Positions 50,124 to 63,072 of a stretch of 64,000 bases of DNA are shown in pieces. The notes under the pieces were generated by a model that searched no databases, was not told the DNA's origin, and saw nothing but the letters and a program-made list of their open reading frames with translations. The number at the start of each line of letters is the position of its first letter. Positions within the stretch are counted from its first letter, which is position 1. The stretch spans positions 1,426,001-1,490,000 of the forward strand of contig CAJFCJ010000008.1 of NCBI GenBank assembly GCA_904063045.1, read 5' to 3'. Both the position numbers and the translations under genes were made by a program. This DNA comes from Dimorphilus gyrociliatus. Lineage: Eukaryota; Annelida; Polychaeta; Dinophilidae.

Positions 50124-52237
50124 ATGGCTAATTTCTCAAACAGTTCTGACAACTTCTTCACGTGTAGTGTAAACTGGGGAATTCTGGAGATATCAGCAGC
50201 TTGTGTTTATCTTCTCACTGCTATTATAGCACTAACGGGTAATGCGGTGTCAGCATGGGTCCTAGCTGCAGGAAGAAAATGTAAAACGGAATTGAATAAG
50301 TATTTGCTGAACTTAGCTGCAGCAGATATCAGTTTATCAGTATTTTGCATTCCATTCACATATACGTCAATTATATTTAAATGCTGGATCTTTGGTGACT
50401 TTTCTTGTCCCTCCATACTCTTTCTACAATGTCTAGGAATTGCTGTTAGTGTTTTCACAAACGTCGCTATCGGAATAGATAGGTAAGTTGTAAAGCTATT
50501 GACTCAAAGTTTCATTTTACATATATTAGAACTTTCGAAACTTGCATAATTAATTAAATTAATCAACTGTAAATGAGTATTACATTCCAAACAAATATAA
50601 TTTAATGTGTTAAATGTTAAATAGAGTCTGGACATAAATTGTTTGCGCCTTTTAACAAATAGGATAGTAGTTTAGCCTTCAACAGACTAACTAGCATAAT
50701 GGCATAACATAATGAAAAAAGACATAAGACAATATTTTCTAACGTGGGTCATTCAGTTCGCTAAAAGCGTCTCAAATATTAAATAAAAGTTGTCAATGAT
50801 TACATTTCAAAAGAAACTGACAAGAAAGATAAATATTAGATTTCCATGTGACAGCATTCGTATTTTAGCACAATTTGTTTTACATTTTCATCTATTTATT
50901 GGTTTAGTTATTTTACTATATGATGTAGGTAAAGACTAAGTAGGAAAATCTGATAGATTCGATTTTCTTTTGCAATCTCACTTTCTTATTAATTAAGTCA
51001 TCTATTTCTAGTGAAAAAGCATTGTTTCTCTGCTTTATAAAAGAATTTATAAAAAGTATCTTTAAAATTGGTTTATTTTTGATACAATAATTATTTTATC
51101 TTATATACTATTAATTAATACGTAAATTGAACATTTCATGCATTCGATACTGATATGTCATCTTTATTTTTTGATACTTCTCAATTGCAGTAAAAGCGTC
51201 TTGTTGTTGTAGTAGCTGATTGACGTTTATACCAGTTTGATTTGCAAACACCATTAATCGTCGTATACCTATCTATATTACGCTCTGCTGTTCAATTATG
51301 AATTAATTTGGTTAACGCTTTGAAACATAGTAATAGTAACATATTGGATCATGAAATCAATTAAAATGTCTACAAAAAAGCCGCTGTGCTCTTTCTCTTC
51401 TAATTAACGAAATTATTGCATTACAATTAGAATTGTAAAGGGAAGTAAAGGGTTAACTTATATTACTATAAATTTTTAATTGTATAAAAACTTATTCAAT
51501 TAAAACTACAACAATTAATCAGTTAATTTCTCTTCAGGTTAATTGCTGTTATAACACCTATGAAAACGAGATTAACTACAACCCGTTCAAATTTTATATT
51601 AATTCTTATTTGGTTTGCTTCAATTCTATTAGCTCTACCGCAGTTGGTTGTTGCAAGAGCAATGAGAATCTACCCAAACAATTCAGATTCAATTTGTTAT
51701 GAATTTTGGCCTAATCACTATTATAGAAATGCTTACACAATAACTATATCACTAACAACTTATGTTGTACCTCTGACTGCTTTATCTATAGCCTACTCTG
51801 TAATATCATTTACCCTTTATCGTAGACGATTACCAGGAGTTGCTGTAAGGTCTCGGGATGAACTTCAATTAACTTCTCGAAAAAAAGTAATCAAGATGCT
51901 AGTCGCTGTAGTTATAGCTTTTGCAGTTTGTTGGGCTCCTTTAAATGTATTCAACGTTTTAAATCATCTTTGGCCTAATGCCATATCTCCTGAGGGAGAA
52001 TATTTTATATCTTATTTTTCAATTGCTCATTTTATAGCAATGTTTCATTCTGCAATTAATCCATTTATTTATTCTTTCCTGTCTGAGCCATTCAGAAAAG
52101 ACCTAAAAAATTTGATAACTGGCCATTGCTACAAAAAGACTTTAAGAAACTCCAATAAGAAGTTTGTCTACAGGGCATGTAGCCGTCAAACAGAACAAGA
52201 GGCACACGAACTAGAAAATTATGAAGAAGATATGTGA
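50124..52237 (+). CDS. NPY / sNPF / PrRP-like neuropeptide GPCR (2 exons)
   Basis: Exons 50124-50482 and 51538-52237 give 352 aa. The intron falls inside the DR(Y) codons (GAT AG|G), a position shared by many peptide GPCR genes. The start is the ATG of MANFSNSSDN, which places a sequon in the N-terminus. TM1 has GNAV, TM2 LNLAAADI, and TM3 ends in DRL at 119-121, an unusual variant. TM5 is followed by YRRRLPGV. TM6 has KKVIKMLVAVVIAFAVCWAP and then LNVFNVL. TM7 reads HFIAMFHSAINPFIYSFLS and helix 8 EPFRKDLK. The FN-VL, H-IAM and NPFIY spacing resembles NPY, sNPF and prolactin-releasing-peptide receptors; QRFP/NPFF-type receptors are alternatives. Class A peptide GPCR is certain; the ligand family is a guess. 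Confidence 0.9.
50483..51537 (+). other. Intron of the NPY-like GPCR gene
   Basis: A 1055-nt intron between donor GTAAGT and acceptor TTTCTCTTCAG. It is AT-rich and no nested gene is seen. Confidence 0.7.
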
Positions 52238-54639
52238 TGATTTTCAATGTTTATCTAAAGTGTTATTTACATATCCTCGTGCAAAATGTACGTATCTCCC
52301 CCTGATTGTATAGAGAGACTACAAGAACACTGCAATTTTTAAAAACAATGATTATTTTACAGTAACCTTATTCGTAAAAAATTTGCCTCACTTCCTAACA
52401 AATAATGTTGCTCTTTAGTATAATGAAAGTATTTTAGCTACTTTCTCAACAGTTATATATAAGTCGAAGTTTATTTACACTTCGAGACTACAAATTTGAA
52501 AATTTTTTTAAAGGTTTTTCAATATGTACTAATATATTTAAATATTAATAATTGTACTTGTATAATAGAGCTACAGATAACTCTAGACAGGAAGGATGGC
52601 TACTGAGCATGAAACAGAATGGTTCAACTTAGGTGATAGACAGCATTTAGTTAGCTGATAAGCTGTAATTCATAAAATCTCTAACCCTTTTTGCAGATTC
52701 AATGACTATGCAGTTACGGTTTTAATTGAAGACCGTTGAATCATTTGTCACCTAGCCAAACTTCTTTGTTGTATTGCTTTACAGTCATTGTCGAACGATT
52801 GACTTATAATTTGAGTGTCGTCAGTTGAATTATAATCATGTAGTTGATCTATTACCATCAATCTGCAAAATACTGCAAATAGCGTGCTCACTACCTAAAA
52901 AAGGGCGTAATTTCATTCTATAAGGTAGACCATTAATATTTGATCAATCTTAATTACACATATCTATCATCAGTTCACTTCGAATTTTGCTGAAAACAGT
53001 AGTAACTAAAAATTATCTCAAGGGAATACTTTTACAAAATAGAAAGTTGCCCTAAAGATTAGCTTTTTGAAGTTACTATTCCTAGGACCTCTCATATAAA
53101 TCTGATATAGAGGTAGGTAGCCACGCTTTTGATATTTGAGGATATTGCAATTAAACAATGGAGGTGAATTTGTTGGTTCAGAAATAAAGGAGATTCATTA
53201 TTCATTTGATAAATTGGCTTCTAGGTTAGTCCAGAATACACGTGCACAACAAGAGCACTGTCTTAAAATTTAAACTTAAATTAGGTAACACTCGACATAA
53301 AGCCAGCAAACGTATAACATAATTAGAGTTACATCTTTTAAAGTAGTTAGATAAAATTCAGCAGCTGCAAATTATTTCTTTCCTGTCTTTTCATTGTAAA
53401 ATTTGAGAGAATGTAATATGTATGAAGGAAAAATCAGAGACAGAGACTGGAAAGATGGTCAAATTGAATAAAAGGCTTTTTAATAATTTCTGGATGGGAG
53501 ACGACACATGTTTATGTGCTATCTTCAATTATTTTGATTTAGCTAAGGATGATAGTATCATCGCTGTTATTGAGACTGAGACTTAAAAACAAAAAAATCG
53601 TTTTCTATACAATGAAAACCTTAAAAATTTAAACTATTATGTATTCAATATAAATATTACATACATTTTTAAACAAATTATACCTATTACATTTTGCAAC
53701 AAATATATACTAGAAATATTTGCAGGCTGTAAATCTTGGAAAAAAACTCTTCAAAAACAGTTATATTTTATTTCTGCCTGCTATTGTATTAAGTATCAAT
53801 AACTTCCTTTTTTCTTTTCCTTATTGGAGGTGTTTTAGCATAAATTGTATGATTCTACCAAGTTTACAATTGTACCACGATTTCATCTTACAGTAACGTT
53901 TGAGGCAGCTTCTTGGACGTTTTACTTTGAATAATATTTATAACAGTACCTCGTGCTTGCAGCGTTTATTTTACGTATTTCTGTGACTTTGAAAGTGTAT
54001 TTTCCTGCATGAAAAGAATATATAAACAATAGTTATCAGTGAAATTTTTTCTCAGTCTGTTTTTGACACTCGTTGAGTTTGGACAATGGTTAATTAAAAT
54101 AATATATCTTAATATTTCTATATAATATATATTTTCGACTCATAAATAAAATGATGATGTTCGATTCAGAAAAGATTCCTATACAAGATTTTTATAAAAG
54201 TAATTTGAAAATAAATCAGGTCCACTTAAAATATTCCATAGTTTATTATTATTATCTTAATTTAAGAACAAATTGTACTCAAGAATGTCTTCATCATGCG
54301 TCCCGAATAATTTATAGAGTTGCTAAACAGATGACATTTCAAATTCCGAAATAAGATTAGAATGGGCGTTTGCTTCCTTCGATGTTTAGCCCTTTTCTCT
54401 TAATAGCACTTCAGTATATAAAGAGTCGATGAATAATATCAGGTTACCTTCAGCGATTCGAGGCGGTTTATATATTTTATTTCCGCATACTGTCGATTTT
54501 TCGGAATATGATCTTTTTTTTTGTAAATTATGTTGTTTCTAAAAAAAGGATAAATCGAACAGTATAAAATTTCTAACAAGATGCTTGTAGAAGGATAATT
54601 ATTGAAGGAAAATTTTTTAAATTAAAAAGCGCAAGTATT
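52238..54639. other. Intergenic spacer between convergent genes
   Basis: 2.4 kb without a supported gene. The 67-codon frame at 54151-54354 is AT-driven (Tyr/Lys/Asn-rich) with no motif. Confidence 0.45.
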
Positions 54640-56532
54640 TTACCAGAGTTTTATTTTATCAGATAAAGTAATAAGAGATAGTGATAAAAAAATAAAAGTG
54701 GAATTTTGAGTTGATTTTTTGGCTCTATTCCAATAATTATGTGTAGCCTTTGGGTCTCTTATAAGGGCTTTATTTTCATGTTTAAATAAATATAATGGAA
54801 TGTTTGACATTCTACGTACTACTGTTATTGATCCATTATCCCATATTATAGGGCCGTATCCATAATCCTGTACTTGAAATTTTTTTACTCTCTTTTCTTT
54901 TGCTTGATTAAAGGCGGTAATGGATCTCCTCTCCCTTCCAGTACATCGCGTATTGCAACCATCGCTTTTTTGTCTACATAAGATACTCTTGCATGTAAGG
55001 TATAAGTCAATTGTTTTCTCAAATTTTGGAACCGTAAAATTTAATGACCACATGCTTTTACTGACTGAAAAGAAGGAAATGTTGAGAAGATTCTTAATGT
55101 GCTGAGGTACACATTTTTTTTCTACCAAAACGAATCTCTTCTTGCCTTCACGATGGGGGTGAATAAAGCAATGTGGAACGATTAATGTCAAATATCTTTG
55201 CCATAAATGTTTTATCCATATTCGGCAATAAAGTGTTGAACCCCTCTGAACTATGCTAATGGAATCCCCAAAGGCTGACGAGGATGAGCATTCGACTTGT
55301 AAGGACATTTTCTCATCAACTACTATAGTTCCCTTTTCAATTATACTCTTTATCTCAAAATTAGTCCCTGCATTCGATGTTAAGGGAATCTTGCAACAAA
55401 AGGTTTTTTCTAGTTCATTGCCAATATTTAATATACCATGTAATGTCCTAAAATTATTAGCTGATAATTTGTAACAATAGTGGAGGTAATGACCTATAGA
55501 AGAAATGAATTAAGATCTTACAGGATTAATAGTAAATTATGAAAATAATAAAAATATGACGAAATATGTCTTGTGAATAGTTATTTTTATAAAGATAGAA
55601 ATGAAATCATGACTATGTGAAAGTTACATGCAATAAGAATATTATGCAAATATTGATTAAATTAGGAATAAATACCCTTAAAATCGTTAATAATTAGAGG
55701 TTTACAGCTTTCCATATTTATTCTTACTGAAATATCCTGATTCGTTTTAGATATTCTTACATCATGGCAGATAGGACTGATTGAAATGTTCTTAGGCAAT
55801 TTATGAAAATTGAATACTTTATAGCTAAATGATTCAATTAATTAAAATAAAAAGAAAATATTAAAGAGTAAATAGAAAATTTTCTCTAATAATTAACTTA
55901 ATGAGCATATTCTGTTTGTGACATTCTAAATGAAAGCGATCTTTACTTTGATCTTTAAAAGCCCTCGTGACTTGAGGAGTCCATTTAGAATTCGATTCTA
56001 TGAAGGAAGAAAACGAATTGAAAAGAGACAAGATAACTTTTCCTCAGGACATGGCTTACTGGTACTCGCAAAAAGTACTTAGCAGTTTTTACACAATACC
56101 TTTTGATTCATTATATCCTTTGGTTGGAGGGATGCTTTTTACCATGCCACAAGAGCAAGCAGCGATAAATCTTTTCTTGTAGCCGTTGCAGTAGTCGTTG
56201 TCTTTTTTAATGCCTTTAATTTCGCATTCTGATACTGAATTTTCTGTTCCACAACAGTCTAAATGAATTTGCCAAGTTAGATGGTTAAGAGGACAAGAAG
56301 TGTACCAAGCGGTTGTTTCTCCTTTACAACTTCCTTTTAGATGAGATTTACAAATAACCATACAATCATTTGAATCAATAAAATCTGCCTTTAGGAAACC
56401 AGTTTCACCATCAACAGAAATTTTAACTACATCCGAGCAAGATTCTTTGGGAAAAGATGTCCTTATATTCTGTCTTCCTTGGGGCAGTTTGAGATAAGAA
56501 AACAGCATAAAACACAATAATAAGGAAAACAT
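54640..56532 (-). CDS. Secreted ZP-domain protein with SRCR-like N-terminal module (4 exons)
   Basis: Exons 56532-56100, 55997-55898, 55824-55676 and 55493-54640, with phases G|AA, AA|C and G|GT, give 511 aa. A signal peptide (SLLLCFMLFSYLKL) leads a Cys-rich module. Its end (LDCCGTE-x-SVSEC-x11-YCNG-x7-AACS) resembles the C-terminal half of an SRCR domain (C-GTE-L-C-C-C). From about residue 166 a zona pellucida module follows: the ZP-N cysteines are in FHLECHKQNM, NMESCKP, HYCYKL and FCCKIP. The ZP-C part has LQVEC, LYCRIWI, PHCFIHP, KKCVPQ and LYLTCKSILC-x6-CNTRC. A furin-type site RERR (about 414-417) follows the last cysteines, as in polymerising ZP proteins. A hydrophobic stretch near the C-terminus (STFIFLSLSLITL) may be the membrane or GPI anchor. 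The protein is probably a matrix, egg-coat or epithelial filament component. Confidence 0.85.
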
Positions 56533-58425
56533 AATAACTGATATTATTATTTATATTCAATATAATAATCTAATCTAAATTTATTCGTTACGTTAAATTA
56601 CATTTAAAATATCCTACATTTGTAAAAGTGTTACTATATATTATCATTTAGATAACCTCGAATGGCTTAGAATTATGTCATAAATACAATAGTCTACAAT
56701 GTAATAGCCAGCCATTTAATTAATTACTTATCATACCTACCGTATTTTTTAATTAACTAGCTCTTTACTACAATAACTGCAAGGTCATTGAACTTTTTAA
56801 AGCAATTTTTAGCTTGTTCAAATGAATGGTAACCTTAGGCGGTACAGTTATCATTTTTATATAAAATACTGCAAAAAAAATTGAGACAATTCGTTAACGA
56901 TTTTTAATTGAGCATTTATAGCAAGGTCTAAAAACAATTACATCATTATTTTTAGATGAAATAATATCACAATAATAAAACACTCAAATTCTTCTTAGAA
57001 GTTAAATAATTATGAATAATATAATGGTATAAACTATGTATGTGATGTTTAAAAGACTGCGTTGCCAATAGATAAAACTTATAAAAATAGAATAAGATTT
57101 TATTGAACAAAACTTAATTGATTATAGAAAATGAGAGTGAATGAGTGAGAGAAAAAGACAGGGATAAATTAATTAATCACCTCGTAGATAATCATGGCAG
57201 TAGTTGTATTCTTAGCATCTCCTTACCATGTAAGTTTCATGTATCAATCATATTTATATTAAAATTACATAGCTCTTATTTCTAATTAAAAAATTACATT
57301 TAAATAAGTGATATTAATCAATTTCTATCGAATTTTGTTGAGTCACTCTTCCTTTCCTCCCTATCAGTTTTATTTCTCATGTTTTTGGCTGTTACCTGCC
57401 TTTAATGATTTAATCGATATAAGATAAAAAAGATAACACATTTTACACAGGTCTATATTTATAGATGTATATTTTTAATAAGACTTCTTCCTGAAATATA
57501 TTCAGAAAATAATTTATGTTAAGAAAGCTAGAGATTGTACCAAAACTAAGAAAATTTAGGATACTTTGCAGATGTTTTGCTGACTTTATTACTTATTTTA
57601 TTTATTAACAGCTTAAGGATTGACTTGCGAAAAGAAGAAATTTCAAGAAAATAAAAACTGTCTATAAAGACGAGAAATCCATAACGATAAATGTTTAAGC
57701 AAGATATACTTAAGAAGAAAGTAACAAATCAGGGAGAGGAAGTGATAAGATTTATTTTTGTTCAATGATAAAAGTTGCTTATAAAATCTTTCCTTTATTA
57801 TTGTTAGAGTAGCGTTTTCGAGCTTGGTAACAATTTTGCACAATCAGTTTGAACGATAAATAGTGCTAATTCTTGAATATTAAAATATAAAATATTTTTT
57901 CTAAATTGAACAAACTCGGAAGTATAATATGAATTTTTATAAATAGACATAAGTCGATTTATTCCATCTTAAAGATTTTCTATAATTTAACACAATGCAG
58001 GAAACGTTTTAATATTATTTTCTTCTCCAAGAAAATATTATTACAAGAATAATTATATGCTATAGATTTACATTTGTTTGCCGAATTGAAAGAAATGGGG
58101 TAATATCGGAAGCTATAATCAAAACAAAAGTCTTTTTATTTGATTGTTAATTTTAAAAGAAAATCATTTTACATAGTATATTCTTCAGAAATATTACTAA
58201 AATCAGAAGAAATTGATAATCCTACAGCATAATTAAGTCAAAATTTGATATCTAAAATTTTAACGAACTATATCAGTCTATGAACTATACATGTAATAAA
58301 AGCTCATTAAGAAATAGATGACATAGGTCAGGCCGAACATTGTCAGCTACAAAGTCTCTGAATTTTATTTGCTCGCTTGTCTTATCAGCAACATCTATAC
58401 GGGACTTGTAGGTCGTGTTTTTACT
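56533..58425. other. Divergent intergenic spacer
   Basis: Lies between the ZP-domain gene (-) and ABCG gene 5 (+). It is AT-rich; the 66-codon minus-strand frame at 57643-57843 has no motif. No other gene is seen. Confidence 0.45.
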
Positions 58426-58439
58426 ATATATATATATAA
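58426..58439 (+). promoter_or_regulatory. TATA box of ABCG2-like gene 5
   Basis: A TATATATATATAA run about 45 nt upstream of the start codon. It is suitably placed for a very short 5' leader, and no UTR intron is needed here, unlike genes 1 and 2. Confidence 0.45.
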
Positions 58440-58478
58440 GCAGAACACTTGCAGAAGACGTTATAACGTAATACGAGA

Positions 58479-61152
58479 ATGAGCAAAAGTGAAATATTTT
58501 ATGTGGAAAATGAAATGCACGATGTTACCGATTTAGGGTCAGCATCGAGATCAAAAATTTCTCCAGCAATTGCCAACTCTCATATTGAAAATGGGAGAGT
58601 TTCTCAACCAAATGGAACAAATAACATAGCTCGAGGTTTTTCCAGAAATAAATCAATCGAGCAGGGTTCTGTTCTATCATGTCATGATGTAAATTATGAA
58701 GTTGACTCCAGAAAAGGGTTTTTTTCTTGTATTGGGAAACCAGAAAAGAAAGTTATTTTGAAGAATATAAAGTAAGTAGAATGCATAAACTATAAAATGT
58801 CTTCTCTATACTTCTTCACAATTCTAGCGCTGTCTTCCATCCTGGAACAACAGCTATAATGGGACCCACTGGAGGGGGAAAATCATCGTTAGTATTACTG
58901 ACAATATTGATTATACAGTGTCTAATTTTACGGTCAATGAGTTTAAATATATATCACGGTTATCAGTATCACTAGTTAAGAGTCAATTTGCGCAATGTTA
59001 AATTGCTAACTCATCGCCATTTCGTCTTTTTCAACTGACTCCAAAATAGGTAGTGCATATTGTTAATTTATTTTTACAGATTATTAGACCTTCTGGCTGG
59101 AAGAAAAGACAAAACGGGACTGAGCGGATCCATTTTAGTAAATGGCAAAAAGCAACCTGAAAATTTCAAATGCGCTTCTGGTTATGTAGCCCAAGATGAT
59201 GTTGTCATGGGAACTCTGACAATTAGGGAAAATTTTATGTTTTCTGCAAATGTTAGACTGCCTTCATCTATCAATACTACTGAAAAGAAAAAACGAGTTG
59301 ATGACATTCTCGCCGAACTCGGACTTACTCATGTTGCTGACAGTAAAGTGGGAACTGAAATGATCAGAGGTGTATCGGGTGGAGAAAGAAAAAGAACAAA
59401 TATTGGAATGGAATTGATTATTAAACCATCGGTATTATTTTTAGATGAACCTACCACTGGCTTAGACTCCTCCACAGCTAATTCAGTTGTCGCTCTTTTG
59501 AGTGAACTTGGTCAAAGAGGGAGAACAATAATATTTTCAATACATCAGCCAAGATTTACAATATTTTCCTTGTTTGACTATTTAACTTTGCTAGGTAGAG
59601 GTCAAATGATTTATCAAGGATCTGCTAGTAATGCCCTAGATTATTTTGATGAGCTTGGCTATCATTGTGAGGAGCACAACAATCCTGCTGATTTCTTTCT
59701 AGATGTTATTAATGGAGAATATGAATATGTTGAAAATAAAACAATACACAGAACGAGAAGTTGTAGCATACCTGAAGGTAAGAACACTAATATTATCAAC
59801 ATAGGATTGGTGTTATAAGGAGCTTATCATATTCCATTTTCAGCCCGCAATCAGGATAGAAATCAATTAAATTTGCAATTCGAAGTCTCAAAGGTTTTAG
59901 CAAGAAAGTTTGAACAATCTCAAAGCTATAAAAAGTAGTACGCTTATTTTTACATACAATAAATTTGTAAATTAAACTTCTTTTCGATGCCTATCTTTTT
60001 AAGACTTGAAGAAAATTTAGCTGATATTTCGAGATCAAATGGAGGCACCTATAAAATTGAAAATCAGCCCGATTATGTCACATCTTTCTTTACTCAATTC
60101 ATTTATTTATCCCAAAGAGCATTTCTTAGTATAATACGAAATCCGCAAGCTGGAATGGCAGCTGTGAGTAAATAGAAATTTTGACATACATTCAATACTA
60201 CGTTCTTCTGCTTAACAGATAATGGGTTTAACATTCATGGCTCTATTCAATGGATTGATTTATCTGCAAGTGAAAAATGATGCATCCGGCTTATTTAATA
60301 GGTACTATCGTGAAAGTGATGAAACTATATAAACTAACACATAATTAATAAAAATAGGGTAGGAGCAATGTTTCAAATGACCATGAATATGATTTTTGCA
60401 AATATGCCAGCAATCGAACTTTTCATAAAAGAGAGACCAATTTTTATGTAAGTATACAGATTTTTTGAGTATCATGATATAAAATGAACCATTTAGTCAT
60501 GAGAATGCTGGAGGATTCTATAGAGTATCATCATACTTCTTCTCAAAAATTATATCTGATATACTGCCATTGAGAATAGTTCCTACAATAGTATTTTTGG
60601 TCATAACATATTGGATGGTTGGCTTTCAAAAATCGGCTGATGGATTCTTCTATTTCTTGCTTATTTGTCTTTTGGTTACCTTCGCCGCAAGCTCATTATG
60701 TTTCTTTTATAGCGCGTCTGTTGGAGTATTTTCTGTGGCTCAAATGCTAATTGCCATTACTTTTGTTGTTATGATGATTTTTAGTGGCTTTATGGTACAA
60801 TTAGAAACCATAACGAAGGCTGTGCGATGGTTACAATATTTTAGCATATTAAGATACGGTTTACAAGCAATGACTGCGAAGGAATTGAGAGATCTAAGTA
60901 TATGTGTAACTAATCCAATAACAGCAGAAATAGACTGGTAAGTGTAGTTTCTGATTCAAGATTTAATTTTGACTAACAACTTGATCAAATATCAGTAATC
61001 GAAATTCAAGTATTGAATATCTCAAATTAAACAATATAAGGTATGAATCAACATGGGATATGTGGCACTATCCGTTGGCTTTGAGCGGGTTTATTATCGG
61101 CTTTCTCGCTCTCGCTTATATACAACTAAGGCGAATAAAGAAAACAAAGTAG
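58479..61152 (+). CDS. ABCG2-like half-transporter, gene 5 (9 exons)
   Basis: Exons 58479-58771, 58828-58887, 59080-59777, 59844-59934, 60004-60163, 60219-60301, 60358-60447, 60497-60937 and 60996-61152 give 690 aa, the longest of the set because of an approximately 60-residue Ser/Asn-rich N-terminal extension. Walker A is GPTGGGKSS and the Q-loop is VAQDD. The signature is VSGGERKRT and Walker B is LFLDEPTTGLD. The H-loop is SIHQP, followed by NNPADFFLDV. The 441-nt exon 8 merges what genes 1-2 split into four exons, as in gene 4, and the ends (LRRIKKTK; LRLLRKTK in gene 4) also match. One intron (60164-60218) is unique to it. The last extracellular loop has two cysteines and NSS. It is 20 kb from the other ABCG genes, with six unrelated genes between. 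A poly(A) signal lies at 61247-61252. Confidence 0.95.
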
Positions 61153-61246
61153 AGAACTCACCATTGAAAAACATGTGATTAGAAATCTTGTCTTCGACTT
61201 TTCAGTAACTTTTTTATGAAGTTCACCTATGTCAAAACTTCATTTG

Positions 61247-61252
61247 AATAAA
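61247..61252 (+). terminator. Poly(A) signal of ABCG2-like gene 5
   Basis: AATAAA 95 nt after the stop codon, the first canonical signal downstream. Confidence 0.55.
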
Positions 61253-61415
61253 CATTACGCAATTTAATTTATTTAAATCTATAAATAGTATATTATTTAC
61301 AACAATTGGAAAGTTAACTAAAAAGAAAGTTGTTTTTTTTATGATTTTAATATAGCTAGCATATCACTAAAAAAGTTAAAAACAAAAACTGTCTTTATAA
61401 AAAAACAGCTTATGT

Positions 61416-61427
61416 TCTGCCATCTAT
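61416..61427 (-). promoter_or_regulatory. CTCF-like motif between ABCG gene 5 and the PIM-family kinase
   Basis: The minus strand reads ATAGATGGCAGA, the AGATGGCA core. It lies between gene 5's poly(A) signal and the next gene. Confidence 0.3.
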
Positions 61428-61571
61428 CGGAGAAAAAATGTTCAATATTTACATGCAGACGTTAATAAGAACGGATTTCCCACTCTACTCTACCAGAGTT
61501 CGTATAGCTTCAGAAAGAGTCAGAGTATAAGCTCGATCATAAGTTGATATTTTTAATTAAATATTTATAAT

Positions 61572-61615
61572 AAAATATATATATAATATATATATATAAT
61601 ATAATATATATGTAA

Positions 61616-61704
<89 letters not shown>

Positions 61705-61745
61705 TATAAATATTCAAGTGTATATATGTATATTTATATATTATA
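61572..61745 (+). repeat. (TA)n microsatellite
   Basis: About 170 bp made almost wholly of TA dinucleotides with sparse A or G interruptions, ending some 50 nt before the presumed first exon of the PIM-family kinase. It is probably length-variable between individuals and a likely place for assembly error. Confidence 0.9.
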
Positions 61746-61796
61746 TTTATTTATAATAAAAAGTGGTCAATTCAAAATTGAAGCAAAATTACAACC

Positions 61797-63041
61797 ATGG
61801 GTGGTGAGTATATGTATGCTTAATTTTTCTTTTTATGCTGTCATTATCTTCTCAAAATATATCTGTTATTTAATAGTAAGTGAAATCACTGATCAATGTT
61901 ATTAGTAATATATTTTATATACAATTTTTTGAATATAATATAATAAATATATGTTGGAGAATTCATTTCCTTACTTGTTTTTAAACTATTACGTAATGAG
62001 TGTTTTCTATCGTATGCAAATAGATCATGTTTGTTATTTATTTCATAGTACTATACTATACTTTCTTGTGTTATAAATGAATTACTTGACAATTTTGTGA
62101 GGTACTCTGTAATCTATTCTGGCATGTGTTGCGTATATTTCATTTGAAACAACTTGGATACTAATTTGATTTCTTTTCTCCAGATTATTATTTAAAGGCT
62201 AACTATACAGTAAAGAAACAGCTTGGTTCTGGTGGATTTGCTTCTGTTTATTCAGCTACTCGTAAGAAGGATAGGTTAATTGTAAGTATTATACAATCCT
62301 CTATATTAATAATATGCTTAATATTTTTAAACTGAGTAGGAAAACATAATTAAGGAGCCGCATATTTACAGCCTCCTTACTATATTTTTTTACAACAAAA
62401 TCCGTTACTAATTACATATATAGAGGATGAGGTGTTCGATATCCTATTGACAAAAGTTTTAATTAGTTCATGTATAGTTGTTGTAAGAATAACTTTTTTT
62501 TTAAATTGTGTCTTTATTTAGCAATATATATTTTATATACAAGTGTAAATATGGTAAATCAATTCTTTCTGTCTAAAAAGTTTGTCTCATCCGACAGTTC
62601 ATTGACTTTCCTTGTCTGTGCTAAAAAAACTTAGCAAAAGTCCTATAGTTGATTAGGCTTTTAATTGTTATTTTTATGAGCATATTTTTTGTTTCTAAAT
62701 TTGACATCGAACTACATATTTTTACATGTATTATCAATAATGAAACATATAAAACAACAATTCTTTCGTTAAATAGGTGGCTCTAAAAATGATTATAAAG
62801 TCAAAAATAACGAAATGGAGCGAGGTAAGAAGCTTTAGGGATTTTATACTGTTTTATTTTTTATATATACTTTCTTATATTTTGGTATATTATAAGTATT
62901 TTGCAATAAACATAAATGCAAAGTTAATGATAGATACTTAAATTGCTGTACAAGATACTTCACTAATATTTTTTAAATACTTTTTAGTTAGCTTGTTGAT
63001 AACTAACATTATCATGTTAAAAATAGATAATAATATAATGA

Positions 63042-63072
<31 letters not shown>

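Noticed and set aside
54151-54354. 67-codon plus-strand frame
   Set aside because: Tyr/Lys/Asn-rich, as expected from AT-rich non-coding DNA; no neighbour exon in phase.
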